Shown piece after piece: positions 27,136-39,633 of a stretch of 64,000 nucleotides of DNA. Positions within the stretch are counted from its first letter, which is position 1; each line of letters opens with the position of its first letter. The notes beneath the pieces are model-generated. The model had not been told where the DNA came from. It saw only the letters and a list, made by a program, of their open reading frames with translations, and did not search any database. A program made the translations under genes and the position numbers. Origin of the DNA: Liolophura sinensis (lineage: Eukaryota > Mollusca > Polyplacophora > Chitonida > Chitonidae); contig NW_027018104.1 in the NCBI RefSeq assembly GCF_032854445.1, positions 1-64,000 of the forward strand, given 5' to 3'.

Positions 27136-27685
27136 GACGTCGTCTGGGCTACCGAAGGGCACATAACTTATAATGAAATGTTGAATATAGTAATGACCAG
27201 TCGCGATTGTACATAGTTAATGTAGCCGATTTCAATTAGCAAAATGACCAGGCAAAAATCCAAAAGTGGAAAAACTGTTCCAATGCTGTTGGTAAAAAAC
27301 TAATCCGACGTATTTTGTGACGAGAAATCGAATGGTGCAAACCGCGTTGCTCTCCGACCAATACTTTTGGCTGTAGCCACAAATGAATAATCAATGATGT
27401 CAAGATCACGTGAACAGCAACGGCTCTTACTCCATGGAAACCATAGAAATTTGCAATTTTTCAACAGCTGGAGATGCCTGGCCCAATTGCGCATCTTTCG
27501 GAACCTTATTGATGTGGGTCAGTGTTCAATTGTACTTTTTACAGCGGACTGTGTCATGTACCTTGTGTTTTTTTTATATACAAATGGTGTGGTTTTTCTA
27601 CATGTAGATAAAGACATTGAGTTTGTCTTCGACTTAGAAGTAAGACATTTGTTGGGTGAGTTAAATGGGCTTGGCCCAAAGATTT
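27136..27685. repeat. Type A monomer, sister of 19438-19987
   Basis: Shares GGTAAAAAACTAATCC and the common CTTACTCC patch with the unit at 19438. It is the last full type A unit in the window; further right only partial A tracts occur. Confidence 0.9.
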
Positions 27686-30436
27686 GACGTCGTCTGGGCT
27701 ACCGAAGGGCACATAACTTATAATGAAAAGTTGAATATAGTAATGACCAGTCGCGATTGTACATAGTTAATGTAGCCGATTTCAATTAGCAAAAAGACCA
27801 GGCAAAAATCCAAAAGTGGAAAAACTGTTCCAATGCTGCTGGTAAGATGCTAATCCGACGTATTTTGTGACGAGAAATCGAATGGTGCAAACCGCGTTGC
27901 TCTCCGACCAATACTTTTGGCTGTAGCCACAAATGAATAATCAATGATGTCAAGATCACGTGCCCAGCAACGGCTCTTACTCCATGGAAACCAAGGAAAT
28001 TTGCAATTTTTCAACAGCTGGAGATGCCTGGCCCTATTGCGCATCCTTTGGCACCTTATTGATGTGGGTCAGTGTTCAATTGTACTTTTTACAGCGGATT
28101 GTATCAAGTACCTTTTGTTTTTTTTATGTACAAATGGTGTGGTTTTTCTACATGTAGATAAAGACATTGAGTTTGTCTTCGACTTAGGAGTAAGACATTT
28201 GCTGGGTGAGTTAAATGGGCTTGGCCCAAAGATTTGACGTCGTCTGGGCTACCGAAGGGCACATAACTTATAATGAAATGTTGAATATAGTAATGACCAG
28301 TCGCGATTGTACATAGTTAATGTAGCCGATTTGAATTAGCAAAAAGACCAGGCAAAAATCCAAAAGTGGAAAAACTGTTCCAATGCTGCTGGTAAGAGGC
28401 TAATCCGACGTATTTTGTGACGAGAAATCGAATGGTGCAAACCGCGTTGCTCTCCGACCAATACTTTTGGCTGTAGCCACAAATGAATAATCAATGATGT
28501 CAAGATCACGTGCCCAGCAACGGCTCTTACTCCATGGAAACCAAGGAAATTTGCAATTTTTCAACAGCTGGAGATGCCTGGCCCAATTGCGCATCCTTTG
28601 GCACCTTATTGATGTGGGTCAGTGTTCAATTGTACTTTTTACAGCGGATTGTATCAAGTACCTTTTGTTTTTTTTATATACAAATGGTGTGGTTTTTCTA
28701 CATGTAGATAAAGACATTGAGTTTGTCTTCGACTTAGAAGTAAGACATTTGTTGGGTGAGTTAAATGGGCTTGGTTCAAAGATTTGACGTCGTCTGGGCT
28801 ACCGAAGGGCACATAACTTATAATGAAAAGTTGAATATAGTAATGACCAGTCGTGATTGTACATAGTTAATGTAGCCGATTTCAATTAGCAAAAAGACCA
28901 GGCAAAAATCCAAAAGTGGAAAAACTGTTCCAATGCTGCTGGTAAGAGGCTAATCCGACGTATTTTGTGACGAGAAATCGAATGGTGCAAACCGCGTTGC
29001 TCTCCGACCAATACTTTTGGCTGTAGCCACAAATGAATAATCAATGATGTCAAGATCACGTGCCCAGTAACGGCTCTTACTCCATGGAAACCAAGGAAAT
29101 TTGCAATTTTTCAACAGCTGGAGATGCCTGGCCCAATTGCGCATCCTTTGGCACCTTATTGATGTGGGTCAGTGTTCAATTGTACTTTTTACAGCGGATT
29201 GTATCAAGTACCTTGTGTTTTTTTTTATATACAAATGGTGTGGTTTTTCTACATGTAGATAAAGACATTGAGTTTGTCTTCGACTTAAGAGTAAGACATT
29301 TGCTGGGTGAGTTAAATGGGCTTGGCCCAAAGATTTGACGTCGTCTGGGCTACCGAAGGGCACATAACTTATAATGAAATGTTGAATATAGTAATGACCA
29401 GTCGCGATTGTACATAGTTAATGTAGCCGATTTCAATTAGCAAAAAGACCAGGCAAAAATCCAAAAGTGGAAAAACTGTTCCAATGCTGCTGGTAAGAGG
29501 CTAATCCGACGTATTTTGTGACGAGAAATCGAATGGTGGAAACCGCGTTGCTCTCCGACCAATACTTTTGGCTGTAGCCACAAGTGAATAATCAATGATG
29601 TCAAGATCACGTGCCCAGCAACGGCTCTTACTCCATGGAAACCAAGGAAATTTGCAATTTTTCAACAGCTGGAGATGCCTGGCCCAATTGCGCATCCTTT
29701 GGCACCTTATTGATGTGGGTCAGTGTTCAATTGTACTTTTTACAGCGGATTGTATCAAGTACCTTGTGTTTTTTTTATATACAAATGGTGTGGTTTTTCT
29801 ACATGTAGATAAAGACATTGAGTTTGTCTTCGACTTAGAAGTAAGACATTTGCTGGGTGAGTTAAATGGGCTTGGCCCAAAGATTTGACGTCGTCTGGGC
29901 TACCGAAGGGCACATAACTTATAATGAAAAGTTGAATATAGTAATGACCAGTAGCGATTGTACATAGTTAATGTAGCCGATTTCAATTCGCAAAAAGACC
30001 AGGCAAAAATCCAAAAGTGGAAAAACTGTTCCAATGCTGCTGGTAAGAGGCTAATCCGACGTATTTTGTGACGAGAAATCGATTGGTGCAAACCGCGTTG
30101 CTCTCCAACCAATACTTTTAGCTGTAGCCACAAATGAATAATCAATGATGTCAAGATCACGTGCCCAGCAACGGCTCTTACTCCATGGAAACCAAGGAAA
30201 TTTGCAATTTTTCAACAGCTGGAGATGCCTGGCCCAATTGCGCATCCTTTGGCACCTTATTGATGTGGGTCAGTGTTCAATTGTACTTTTTACAGCGGAT
30301 TGTATCAAGTACCTTTTGTTTTTTTTATATACAAATGGTGTGGTTTTTCTACATGTAGATAAAGACATTGAGTTTGTCTTCGACTTAGAAGTAAGACATT
30401 TGCTGGGTGAGTTAAATGGGCTTGGCCCAAAGATTT

Positions 30437-30988
30437 GACGTCGTCTGGGCTACCGAAGGGCACATAACTTATAATGAAAAGTAGAATATAGTAATGACCA
30501 GTCGCAATTGTACATAGCTAATGTACCCGATTTCAATAAGCAAAAAGACCAGGCAAAAATCCAAAAGTGGAAAAACTGTTCCAATGCTGCTGGTAAGAGG
30601 CTAATCCGACGTATTTTGTGACGAGAAATCGAATGGTGCAAACCGCGTTGCTCTCCGACCAATACTTTTGGCTGTAGCCACAAATGAATAATCAATGATG
30701 TCAAGATCACGTGCCCAGCAACGGCTCTTTTACTCCATGGAAACCAAGGAAATTTGCAATTTTTCAACAGCTGGAGATGCCTGGCCCAATTGCGCATCCT
30801 TTGGCACCTTATTGATGTGGGTCAGTGTTCAATTGTACTTTTTACAGCGGATTGTATCAAGTACCTTTTGTTTTTTTTATATACAAATGGTGTGGTTTTT
30901 CTACATGTAGATAAAGACATTGAGTTTGTCTTCGACTTAGAAGTAAGACATTTGTTGGGTGAGTTAAATGGGCTTGGCCCAAAGATTT
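30437..30988. repeat. Hybrid monomer: type B left, common right, with TT insertion (552 bp)
   Basis: Same left half as the unit at 22737 (GTAGAAT, GTCGCAATTG, AATAAGC). It carries two extra T in GGCTCTTTTACTCC at about 30729, which makes it the longest unit in the window. Confidence 0.88.
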
Positions 30989-33900
30989 GACGTCGTCTGG
31001 GCTACCGAAGGGCACATAACTTATAATGAAAAGTTGAATATAGTAATGACCAGTCGCGATTGTACATAGTTAATGTAGCCGATTTCAATTAACAAAAAGA
31101 CCAGGCAAAAATCCAAAAGTGGAAAAACTGTTCCAATGCTGCTGGTAAGAGGCTAATCCGACGTATTTTGTGACGAGATATCGAATGGTGCAAACCGCGT
31201 TGCTCTCCGACCAATACTTTTGGCTGTAGCCACAAATGAATAATCAATGATGTCAAGATCACGTGCCCAGCAACGGCTCTTACTCCATGGAAACCAAGGA
31301 AATTTGCAAGTTTTCAACAGCTGGAGATGCCTGGCCCAATTGCGCATCTTTCGGAACCTTATTGATTTGGGTCAGTGTTCAATTGTACTTTTTACAGCGG
31401 ACTGTGTCATGTACCTTGTGTTTTTTTTTATATACAAATGGTGTGGTTTTTCTACATGTAGATAAAGACATTGAGTTTGTCTTCGACTTAGAAGTAAGAC
31501 ATTTGCTGGGTGAGTTAAATGGGCTTGGCCCAAAGATTTGACGTCGTCTGGGCTACCGAAGGGCACATAACTTATAATGAAAAGTTGAATATAGTAATGA
31601 CCAGTAGCGATTGTACATAGTTAATGTAGCAGATTTCAATTCGCAAAAAGACCAGGCAAAAATCCAAAAGTAGAAAAACTGTTCCAATGCTGTTGGTAAG
31701 ATGCTAATCCGACGTATTTTGTGACGAGAAATCGAATGGTGCAAACCGCGTTGCTCTCCGACCAATACTTTTGGCTGTAGCCACAAATGAATAATCAATG
31801 ATGTCAAGATCACGTGCCCAGCAACGGCTCTTACTCCATGGAAACCAAGGAAATTTGCAATTTTTCAACAGCTGGAGATGCCTGGCCCAATTGCGCATCC
31901 TTTGGCACCTTATTGATGTGGGTCAGTGTTCAATTGTACTTTTTACAGCGGATTGTATCAAGTACCTTTTGTTTTTTTTATATACAAATGGTGTGGTTTT
32001 TCTACATGTAGATAAAGACATTGAGTTTGTCTTCGACTTAGAAGTAAGACATTTGTTGGGTGAGTTAAATGGGCTTGGCCCAAAGATTTGACGTCGTCTG
32101 GGCTACCGAAGGGCACATAACTTATAATGAAAAGTTGAATATAGTAATGACCAGTCGCGATTGTACATAGTTAATGTAGCCGATTTCAATTCGCAAAAAG
32201 ACCAGGCAAAAATCCAAAAGTAGAAAAACTGTTCCAATGCTGCTGGTAAGAGGCTAATCCGACGTATTTTGTGACGAGAAATCGAATGGTGCAAACCGCG
32301 TTGCTCTCCGACCAATACTTTTGGCTGTAGCCACAAATGAATAATCAATGATGTCAAGATCACGTGCCCAGCAACGGCTCTTACTCCATGGAAACCAAGG
32401 AAATTTGCAATTTTTCAACAGCTGGAGATGCCTGGCCCAATTGCGCATCCTTTGGCACCTTATTGATGTGGGTCAGTGTTCAATTGTACTTTTTACAGCG
32501 GATTGTATCAAGTACCTTTTGTTTTTTTTATATACAAATGGTGTGGTTTTTCTACATGTAGATAAAGACATTGAGTTTGTCTTCGACTTAGAAGTAAGAC
32601 ATTTGTTGGGTGAGTTAAATGGGCTTGGCCCAAAGATTTGACGTCGTCTGGGCTACCGAAGGGCACATAACTTATAATGAAAAGTTGAATATAGTAATGA
32701 CCAGTCGCGATTGTACATAGTTAATGTAGCCGATTTCAATTAACAAAAAGACCAGGCAAAAATCCAAAAGTGGAAAAACTGTTCCAATGCTGCTGGTAAG
32801 AGGCTAATCCGACGTATTTTGTGACGAGATATCGAATGGTGCAAACCGCGTTGCTCTCCGACCAATACTTTTGGCTGTAGCCACAAATGAATAATCAATG
32901 ATGTCAAGATCACGTGCCCAGCAACGGCTCTTACTCCATGGAAACCAAGGAAATTTGCAATTTTTCAACAGCTGGAGATGCCTGGCCCAATTGCGCATCC
33001 TTTGGCACCTTATTGATGTGGGTCAGTGTTCAATTGTACTTTTTACAGCGGATTGTATCAAGTACCTTGTGTTTTTTTTATATACAAATGGTGTGGTTTT
33101 TCTACATGTAGATAAAGACATTGAGTTTGTCTTCGACTTAGAAGTAAGACATTTGCTGGGTGAGTTAAATGGGCTTGGCCCAAAGATTTGACGTCGTCTG
33201 GGCTACCGAAGGGCACATAACTTATAATGAAAAGTTGAATATAGTAATGACCAGTCGCGATTGTACATAGTTAATGTAGCCGATTTCAATTCGCAAAAAG
33301 ACCAGGCAAAAATCCAAAAGTAGAAAAACTGTTCCAATGCTGCTGGTAAGAGGCTAATCCGACGTATTTTGTGACGAGAAATCGAATGGTGCAAACCGCG
33401 TTGCTCTGCGACCAATACTTTTGGCTGTAGCCACAAATGAATAATCAATGATGTCAAGATCACGTGCCCAGCAACGGCTCTTACTCCATGGAAACCAAGG
33501 AAATTTGCAATTTTTCAACAGCTGGAGATGCCTGGCCCAATTGCGCATCCTTTGGCACCTTATTGATGTGGGTCAGTGTTCAATTGTACTTTTTACAGCG
33601 GATTGTATCAAGTACCTTGTGTTTTTTTTATATACAAATGGTGTGGTTTTTCTACATGTAGATAAAGACATTGAGTTTGTCTTCGACTTAGAAGTAAGAC
33701 ATTTGCTGGGTGAGTTAAATGGGCTTGGCCCAAAGATTTGACGTCGTCTGGGCTACCGAAGGGCACATAACTTATAATGAAAAGTTGAATATAGTAATGA
33801 CCAGTCGCGATTGTACATAGTTAATGTAGCCGATTTCAATTCGCAAAAAGACCAGGCAAAAATCCAAAAGTAGAAAAACTGTTCCAATGCTGCTGGTAAG

Positions 33901-34234
33901 AGGCTAATCCGACGTATTTTGTGACGAGAAATCGAATGGTGCAAACCGCGTTGCTCTGCGACCAATACTTTTGGCTGTAGCCACAAATGAATAATCAATG
34001 ATGTCAAGATCACGTGCCCAGCAACGGCTCTTACTCCATGGAAACCAAGGAAATTTGCAATTTTTCAACAGCTGGAGATGCCTGGCCCAATTGCGCATCC
34101 TTTGGCACCTTATTGATGTGGGTCAGTGTTCAATTGTACTTTTTACAGCGGATTGTATCAAGTACCTTGTGTTTTTTTTATATACAAATGGTGTGGTTTT
34201 TCTACATGTAGATAAAGACATTGAGTTTGTCTTC
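30740..34234. repeat. 4.40-kb spaced block, left copy
   Basis: Six units matching 35141-38635 at offset 4401 bp (8 units). Shared markers are GATATC at 31177 and 32828, a partial type A tract with T9 near 31421, CAGTAGCG, and the CTCTGCGACC doublet. A private GATTTGGG is at about 31367. Confidence 0.85.
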
Positions 34235-35140
34235 GACTTAGAAGTAAGACATTTGCTGGGTGAGTTAAATGGGCTTGGCCCAAAGATTTGACGTCGTCTG
34301 GGCTACCGAAGGGCACATAACTTATAATGAAATGTTGAATATAGTAATGACCAGTCGCGATTGTACATAGTTAATGTAGCCGATTTAAATTAGCAAAAAG
34401 ACCAGGCAAAAATCCAAAAGTGGAAAAACTGTTCCAATGCTGCTGGTAAGAGGATAATCCGACGTATTTTGTGACGAGAAATCGAATGGTGCAAACCGCG
34501 TTGCTCTCCGACCAATACTTTTGGCTGTAGCCACAAATGAATAATCAATGATGTCAAGATCACGTGCCCAGCAACGGCTCTTACTCCATGGAAACCAAGG
34601 AAATTTGCAATTTTTCAACAGCTGGAGATGCCTGGCCCAATTGCGCATCCTTTGGCACCTTATTGATGTGGGTCAGTGTTCAATTGTACTTTTTACAGCG
34701 GATTGTATCAAGTACCTTGTGTTTTTTTTATATACAAATGGTGTTTTTTTTCTACATGTAGATAAAGACATTGAGTTTGTCTTCGACTTAGAAGTAAGAC
34801 ATTTGCTGGGTGAGTTAAATGGGCTTGGCCCAAAGATTTGACGTCGTCTGGGCTACCGAAGGGCACATAACTTATAATGAAAAGTTGAATATAGTAATGA
34901 CCAGTCGCGATTGTACATAGTTAATGTAGCCGATTTCAATTCGCAAAAAGACTAGGCAAAAATCCAAAAGTAGAAAAACTGTTCCAATGCTGCTGGTAAG
35001 AGGCTAATCCGACGTATTTTGTGACGAGAAATCGAATGGTGCAAACCGCGTTGCTCTCCGACCAATACTTTTGGCTGTAGCCACAAATGAATAATCAATG
35101 ATGTCAAGATCACGTGCCCAGCAACGGCTCTTACTCCATG

Positions 35141-38100
35141 GAAACCAAGGAAATTTGCAATTTTTTAACAGCTGGAGATGCCTGGCCCAATTGCGCATCC
35201 TTTGGCACCTTATTGATGTGGGTCAGTGTTCAATTGTACTTTTTACAGCGGATTGTATCAAGTACCTTTTGTTTTTTTTATATACAAATGGTGTGGTTTT
35301 TCTACATGTAGATAAAGACATTGAGTTTGTCTTCGACTTAGAAGTAAGACATTTGTTGGGTGAGTTAAATGGGCTTGGCCCAAAGATTTGACGTCGTCTG
35401 GGCTACCGAAGGGCACATAACTTATAATGAAAAGTTGAATATAGTAATGACCAGTCGCGATTGTACATAGTTAATGTAGCCGATTTCAATTAACAAAAAG
35501 ACCAGGCAAAAATCCAAAAGTGGAAAAACTGTTCCAATGCTGCTGGTAAGAGGCTAATCCGACGTATTTTGTGACGAGATATCGAATGGTGCAAACCGCG
35601 TTGCTCTCCGACCAATACTTTTGGCTGTAGCCACAAATGAATAATCAATGATGTCAAGATCACGTGCCCAGCAACGGCTCTTACTCCATGGAAACCAAGG
35701 AAATTTGCAAGTTTTCAACAGCTGGAGATGCCTGGCCCAATTGCGCATCTTTCGGAACCTTATTGATGTGGGTCAGTGTTCAATTGTACTTTTTACAGCG
35801 GACTGTGTCATGTACCTTGTGTTTTTTTTTATATACAAATGGTGTGGTTTTTCTACATGTAGATAAAGACATTGAGTTTGTCTTCGACTTAGAAGTAAGA
35901 CATTTGCTGGGTGAGTTAAATGGGCTTGGCCCAAAGATTTGACGTCGTCTGGGCTACCGAAGGGCACATAACTTATAATGAAAAGTTGAATATAGTAATG
36001 ACCAGTAGCGATTGTACATAGTTAATGTAGCCGATTTCAATTCGCAAAAAGACCAGGCAAAAATCCAAAAGTAGAAAAACTGTTCCAATGCTGTTGGTAA
36101 GATGCTAATCCGACGTATTTTGTGACGAGAAATCGAATGGTGCAAACCGCGTTGCTCTCCGACCAATACTTTTGGCTGTAGCCACAAATGAATAATCAAT
36201 GATGTCAAGATCACGTGCCCAGCAACGGCTCTTACTCCATGGAAACCAAGGAAATTTGCAATTTTTCAACAGCTGGAGATGCCTGGCCCAATTGCGCATC
36301 CTTTGGCACCTTATTGATGTGGGTCAGTGTTCAATTGTACTTTTTACAGCGGATTGTATCAAGTACCTTTTGTTTTTTTTATATACAAATGGTGTGGTTT
36401 TTCTACATGTAGATAAAGACATTGAGTTTGTCTTCGACTTAGAAGTAAGACATTTGTTGGGTGAGTTAAATGGGCTTGGCCCAAAGATTTGACGTCGTCT
36501 GGGCTACCGAAGGGCACATAACTTATAATGAAAAGTTGAATATAGTAATGACCAGTCGCGATTGTACATAGTTAATGTAGCCGATTTCAATTCGCAAAAA
36601 GACCAGGCAAAAATCCAAAAGTAGAAAAACTGTTCCAATGCTGCTGGTAAGAGGCTAATCCGACGTATTTTGTGACGAGAAATCGAATGGTGCAAACCGC
36701 GTTGCTCTCCGACCAATACTTTTGGCTGTAGCCACAAATGAATAATCAATGATGTCAAGATCACGTGCCCAGCAACGGCTCTTACTCCATGGAAACCAAG
36801 GAAATTTGCAATTTTTCAACAGCTGGAGATGCCTGGCCCAATTGCGCATCCTTTGGCACCTTATTGATGTGGGTCAGTGTTCAATTGTACTTTTTACAGC
36901 GGATTGTATCAAGTACCTTTTGTTTTTTTTATATACAAATGGTGTGGTTTTTCTACATGTAGATAAAGACATTGAGTTTGTCTTCGACTTAGAAGTAAGA
37001 CATTTGTTGGGTGAGTTAAATGGGCTTGGCCCAAAGATTTGACGTCGTCTGGGCTACCGAAGGGCACATAACTTATAATGAAAAGTTGAATATAGTAATG
37101 ACCAGTCGCGATTGTACATAGTTAATGTAGCCGATTTCAATTAACAAAAAGACCAGGCAAAAATCCAAAAGTGGAAAAACTGTTCCAATGCTGCTGGTAA
37201 GAGGCTAATCCGACGTATTTTGTGACGAGATATCGAATGGTGCAAACCGCGTTGCTCTCCGACCAATACTTTTGGCTGTAGCCACAAATGAATAATCAAT
37301 GATGTCAAGATCACGTGCCCAGCAACGGCTCTTACTCCATGGAAACCAAGGAAATTTGCAATTTTTCAACAGCTGGAGATGCCTGGCCCAATTGCGCATC
37401 CTTTGGCACCTTATTGATGTGGGTCAGTGTTCAATTGTACTTTTTACAGCGGATTGTATCAAGTACCTTGTGTTTTTTTTATATACAAATGGTGTGGTTT
37501 TTCTACATGTAGATAAAGACATTGAGTTTGTCTTCGACTTAGAAGTAAGACATTTGCTGGGTGAGTTAAATGGGCTTGGCCCAAAGATTTGACGTCGTCT
37601 GGGCTACCGAAGGGCACATAACTTATAATGAAAAGTTGAATATAGTAATGACCAGTCGCGATTGTACATAGTTAATGTAGCCGATTTCAATTCGCAAAAA
37701 GACCAGGCAAAAATCCAAAAGTAGAAAAACTGTTCCAATGCTGCTGGTAAGAGGCTAATCCGACGTATTTTGTGACGAGAAATCGAATGGTGCAAACCGC
37801 GTTGCTCTGCGACCAATACTTTTGGCTGTAGCCACAAATGAATAATCAATGATGTCAAGATCACGTGCCCAGCAACGGCTCTTACTCCATGGAAACCAAG
37901 GAAATTTGCAATTTTTCAACAGCTGGAGATGCCTGGCCCAATTGCGCATCCTTTGGCACCTTATTGATGTGGGTCAGTGTTCAATTGTACTTTTTACAGC
38001 GGATTGTATCAAGTACCTTGTGTTTTTTTTATATACAAATGGTGTGGTTTTTCTACATGTAGATAAAGACATTGAGTTTGTCTTCGACTTAGAAGTAAGA

Positions 38101-38635
38101 CATTTGCTGGGTGAGTTAAATGGGCTTGGCCCAAAGATTTGACGTCGTCTGGGCTACCGAAGGGCACATAACTTATAATGAAAAGTTGAATATAGTAATG
38201 ACCAGTCGCGATTGTACATAGTTAATGTAGCCGATTTCAATTCGCAAAAAGACCTGGCAAAAATCCAAAAGTAGAAAAACTGTTCCAATGCTGCTGGTAA
38301 GAGGCTAATCCGACGTATTTTGTGACGAGAAATCGAATGGTGCAAACCGCGTTGCTCTGCGACCAATACTTTTGGCTGTAGCCACAAATGAATAATCAAT
38401 GATGTCAAGATCACGTGCCCAGCAACGGCTCTTACTCCATGGAAACCAAGGAAATTTGCAATTTTTCAACAGCTGGAGATGCCTGGCCCAATTGCGCATC
38501 CTTTGGCACCTTATTGATGTGGGTCAGTGTTCAATTGTACTTTTTACAGCGGATTGTATCAAGTACCTTGTGTTTTTTTTATATACAAATGGTGTGGTTT
38601 TTCTACATGTAGATAAAGACATTGAGTTTGTCTTC
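35141..38635. repeat. 4.40-kb spaced block, right copy
   Basis: Sister of 30740-34234, with a private TTTTTTAACAGC at about 35161 and GACCTGG at 38255. Confidence 0.85.
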
Positions 38636-38690
38636 GATTTAGAAGTAAGACATTTGTTGGGTGAGTTAAATGGGCTTGGCCCAAAGATTT

Positions 38691-39084
38691 GACGTCGTCT
38701 GGGCTACCGAAGGGCACATAACTTATAATGAAAAGTTGAATATAGTAATGACCAGTAGCGATTGTACATAGTTAATGTAGCCGATTTCAATTCGCAAAAA
38801 GACCAGGCAAAAATCCAAAAGTAGAAAAACTGTTCCAATGCTGTTGGTAAGAGGCTAATCCGACGTATTTTGTGACGAGATATCGAATGGTGCAAACCGC
38901 GTTGCTCTCCGACCTCTTACTCCATGGAAACCAAGGAAATTTGCAATTTTTCAACAGCTGGAGATGCCTGGCCCAATTGCGCATCCTTTGGCACCTTATT
39001 GATGTGGGTCAGTGTTCAATTGTACTTTTTACAGCGGATTGTATCAAGTACCTTTTGTTTTTTTTATGCTTGGCCCAAAGATTT
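38691..39084. repeat. Doubly deleted monomer, copy 1 (394 bp)
   Basis: Two internal deletions shorten the unit by 156 bp. The first (65 bp) joins CTCCGACC to TCTTACTCC at 38914/38915 and removes the anchor and CACGTG. The second (91 bp) joins the T8-AT tract to GCTTGGCCC at 39067/39068 and removes CTACATGTAG. Microhomology is one base at the first junction and none at the second. The unit also carries GATATC at 38879. Confidence 0.95.
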
Positions 39085-39633
39085 GACGTCGTCTGGGCTA
39101 CCGAAGGGCACATAACTTATAATGAAAAGTTGAATATAGTAATGACCAGTCGCGATTGTACATAGTTAATGTAGCCGATTTCAATTAACAAAAAGACCAG
39201 GCAAAAATCCAAAAGTGGAAAAACTGTTCCAATGCTGCTGGTAAGAGGCTAATCCGACGTATTTTGTGACGAGAAATCGAATGGTGCAAACCGCGTTGCT
39301 CTCCGACCAATAATTTGGCTGTAGCCACAAATGAATAATCAATGATGTCAAGATCACGTGCCCAGCAACGGCTCTTACTCCATGGAAACCAAGGAAATTT
39401 GCAATTTTTCAACAGCTGGAGATGCCTGGCCCAATTGCGCATCCTTTGGCACCTTATTGATGTGGGTCAGTGTTCAATTGTACTTTTTACAGCGGATTGT
39501 ATCAAGTACCTTGTGTTTTTTTTATATACAAATGGTGTGGTTTTTCTACATGTAGATAAAGACATTGAGTTTGTCTTCGACTTAGAAGTAAGACATTTGC
39601 TGGGTGAGTTAAATGGGCTTGGCCCAAAGATTT
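39085..39633. repeat. CAATAATTT monomer (549 bp), after truncated copy 1
   Basis: TTAACAAAAAG and CCAATAATTTGG mark the unit that always follows the truncated monomer or its intact counterpart in the right part of the window. Confidence 0.92.

Larger units (their letters stand above)
25929..30773. repeat. 7.70-kb spaced block, right copy
   Basis: Sister of 18230-23071. Its private changes include GTAAGATGC at about 27848 and the TT insertion at about 30729. Confidence 0.85.

Noticed and set aside
38872-39165. Chimeric 97-codon frame across the truncated monomer
   Set aside because: The combined deletion of 156 bp happens to be a multiple of three, so the frame length is coincidental. The same holds at 43116 and 46259.
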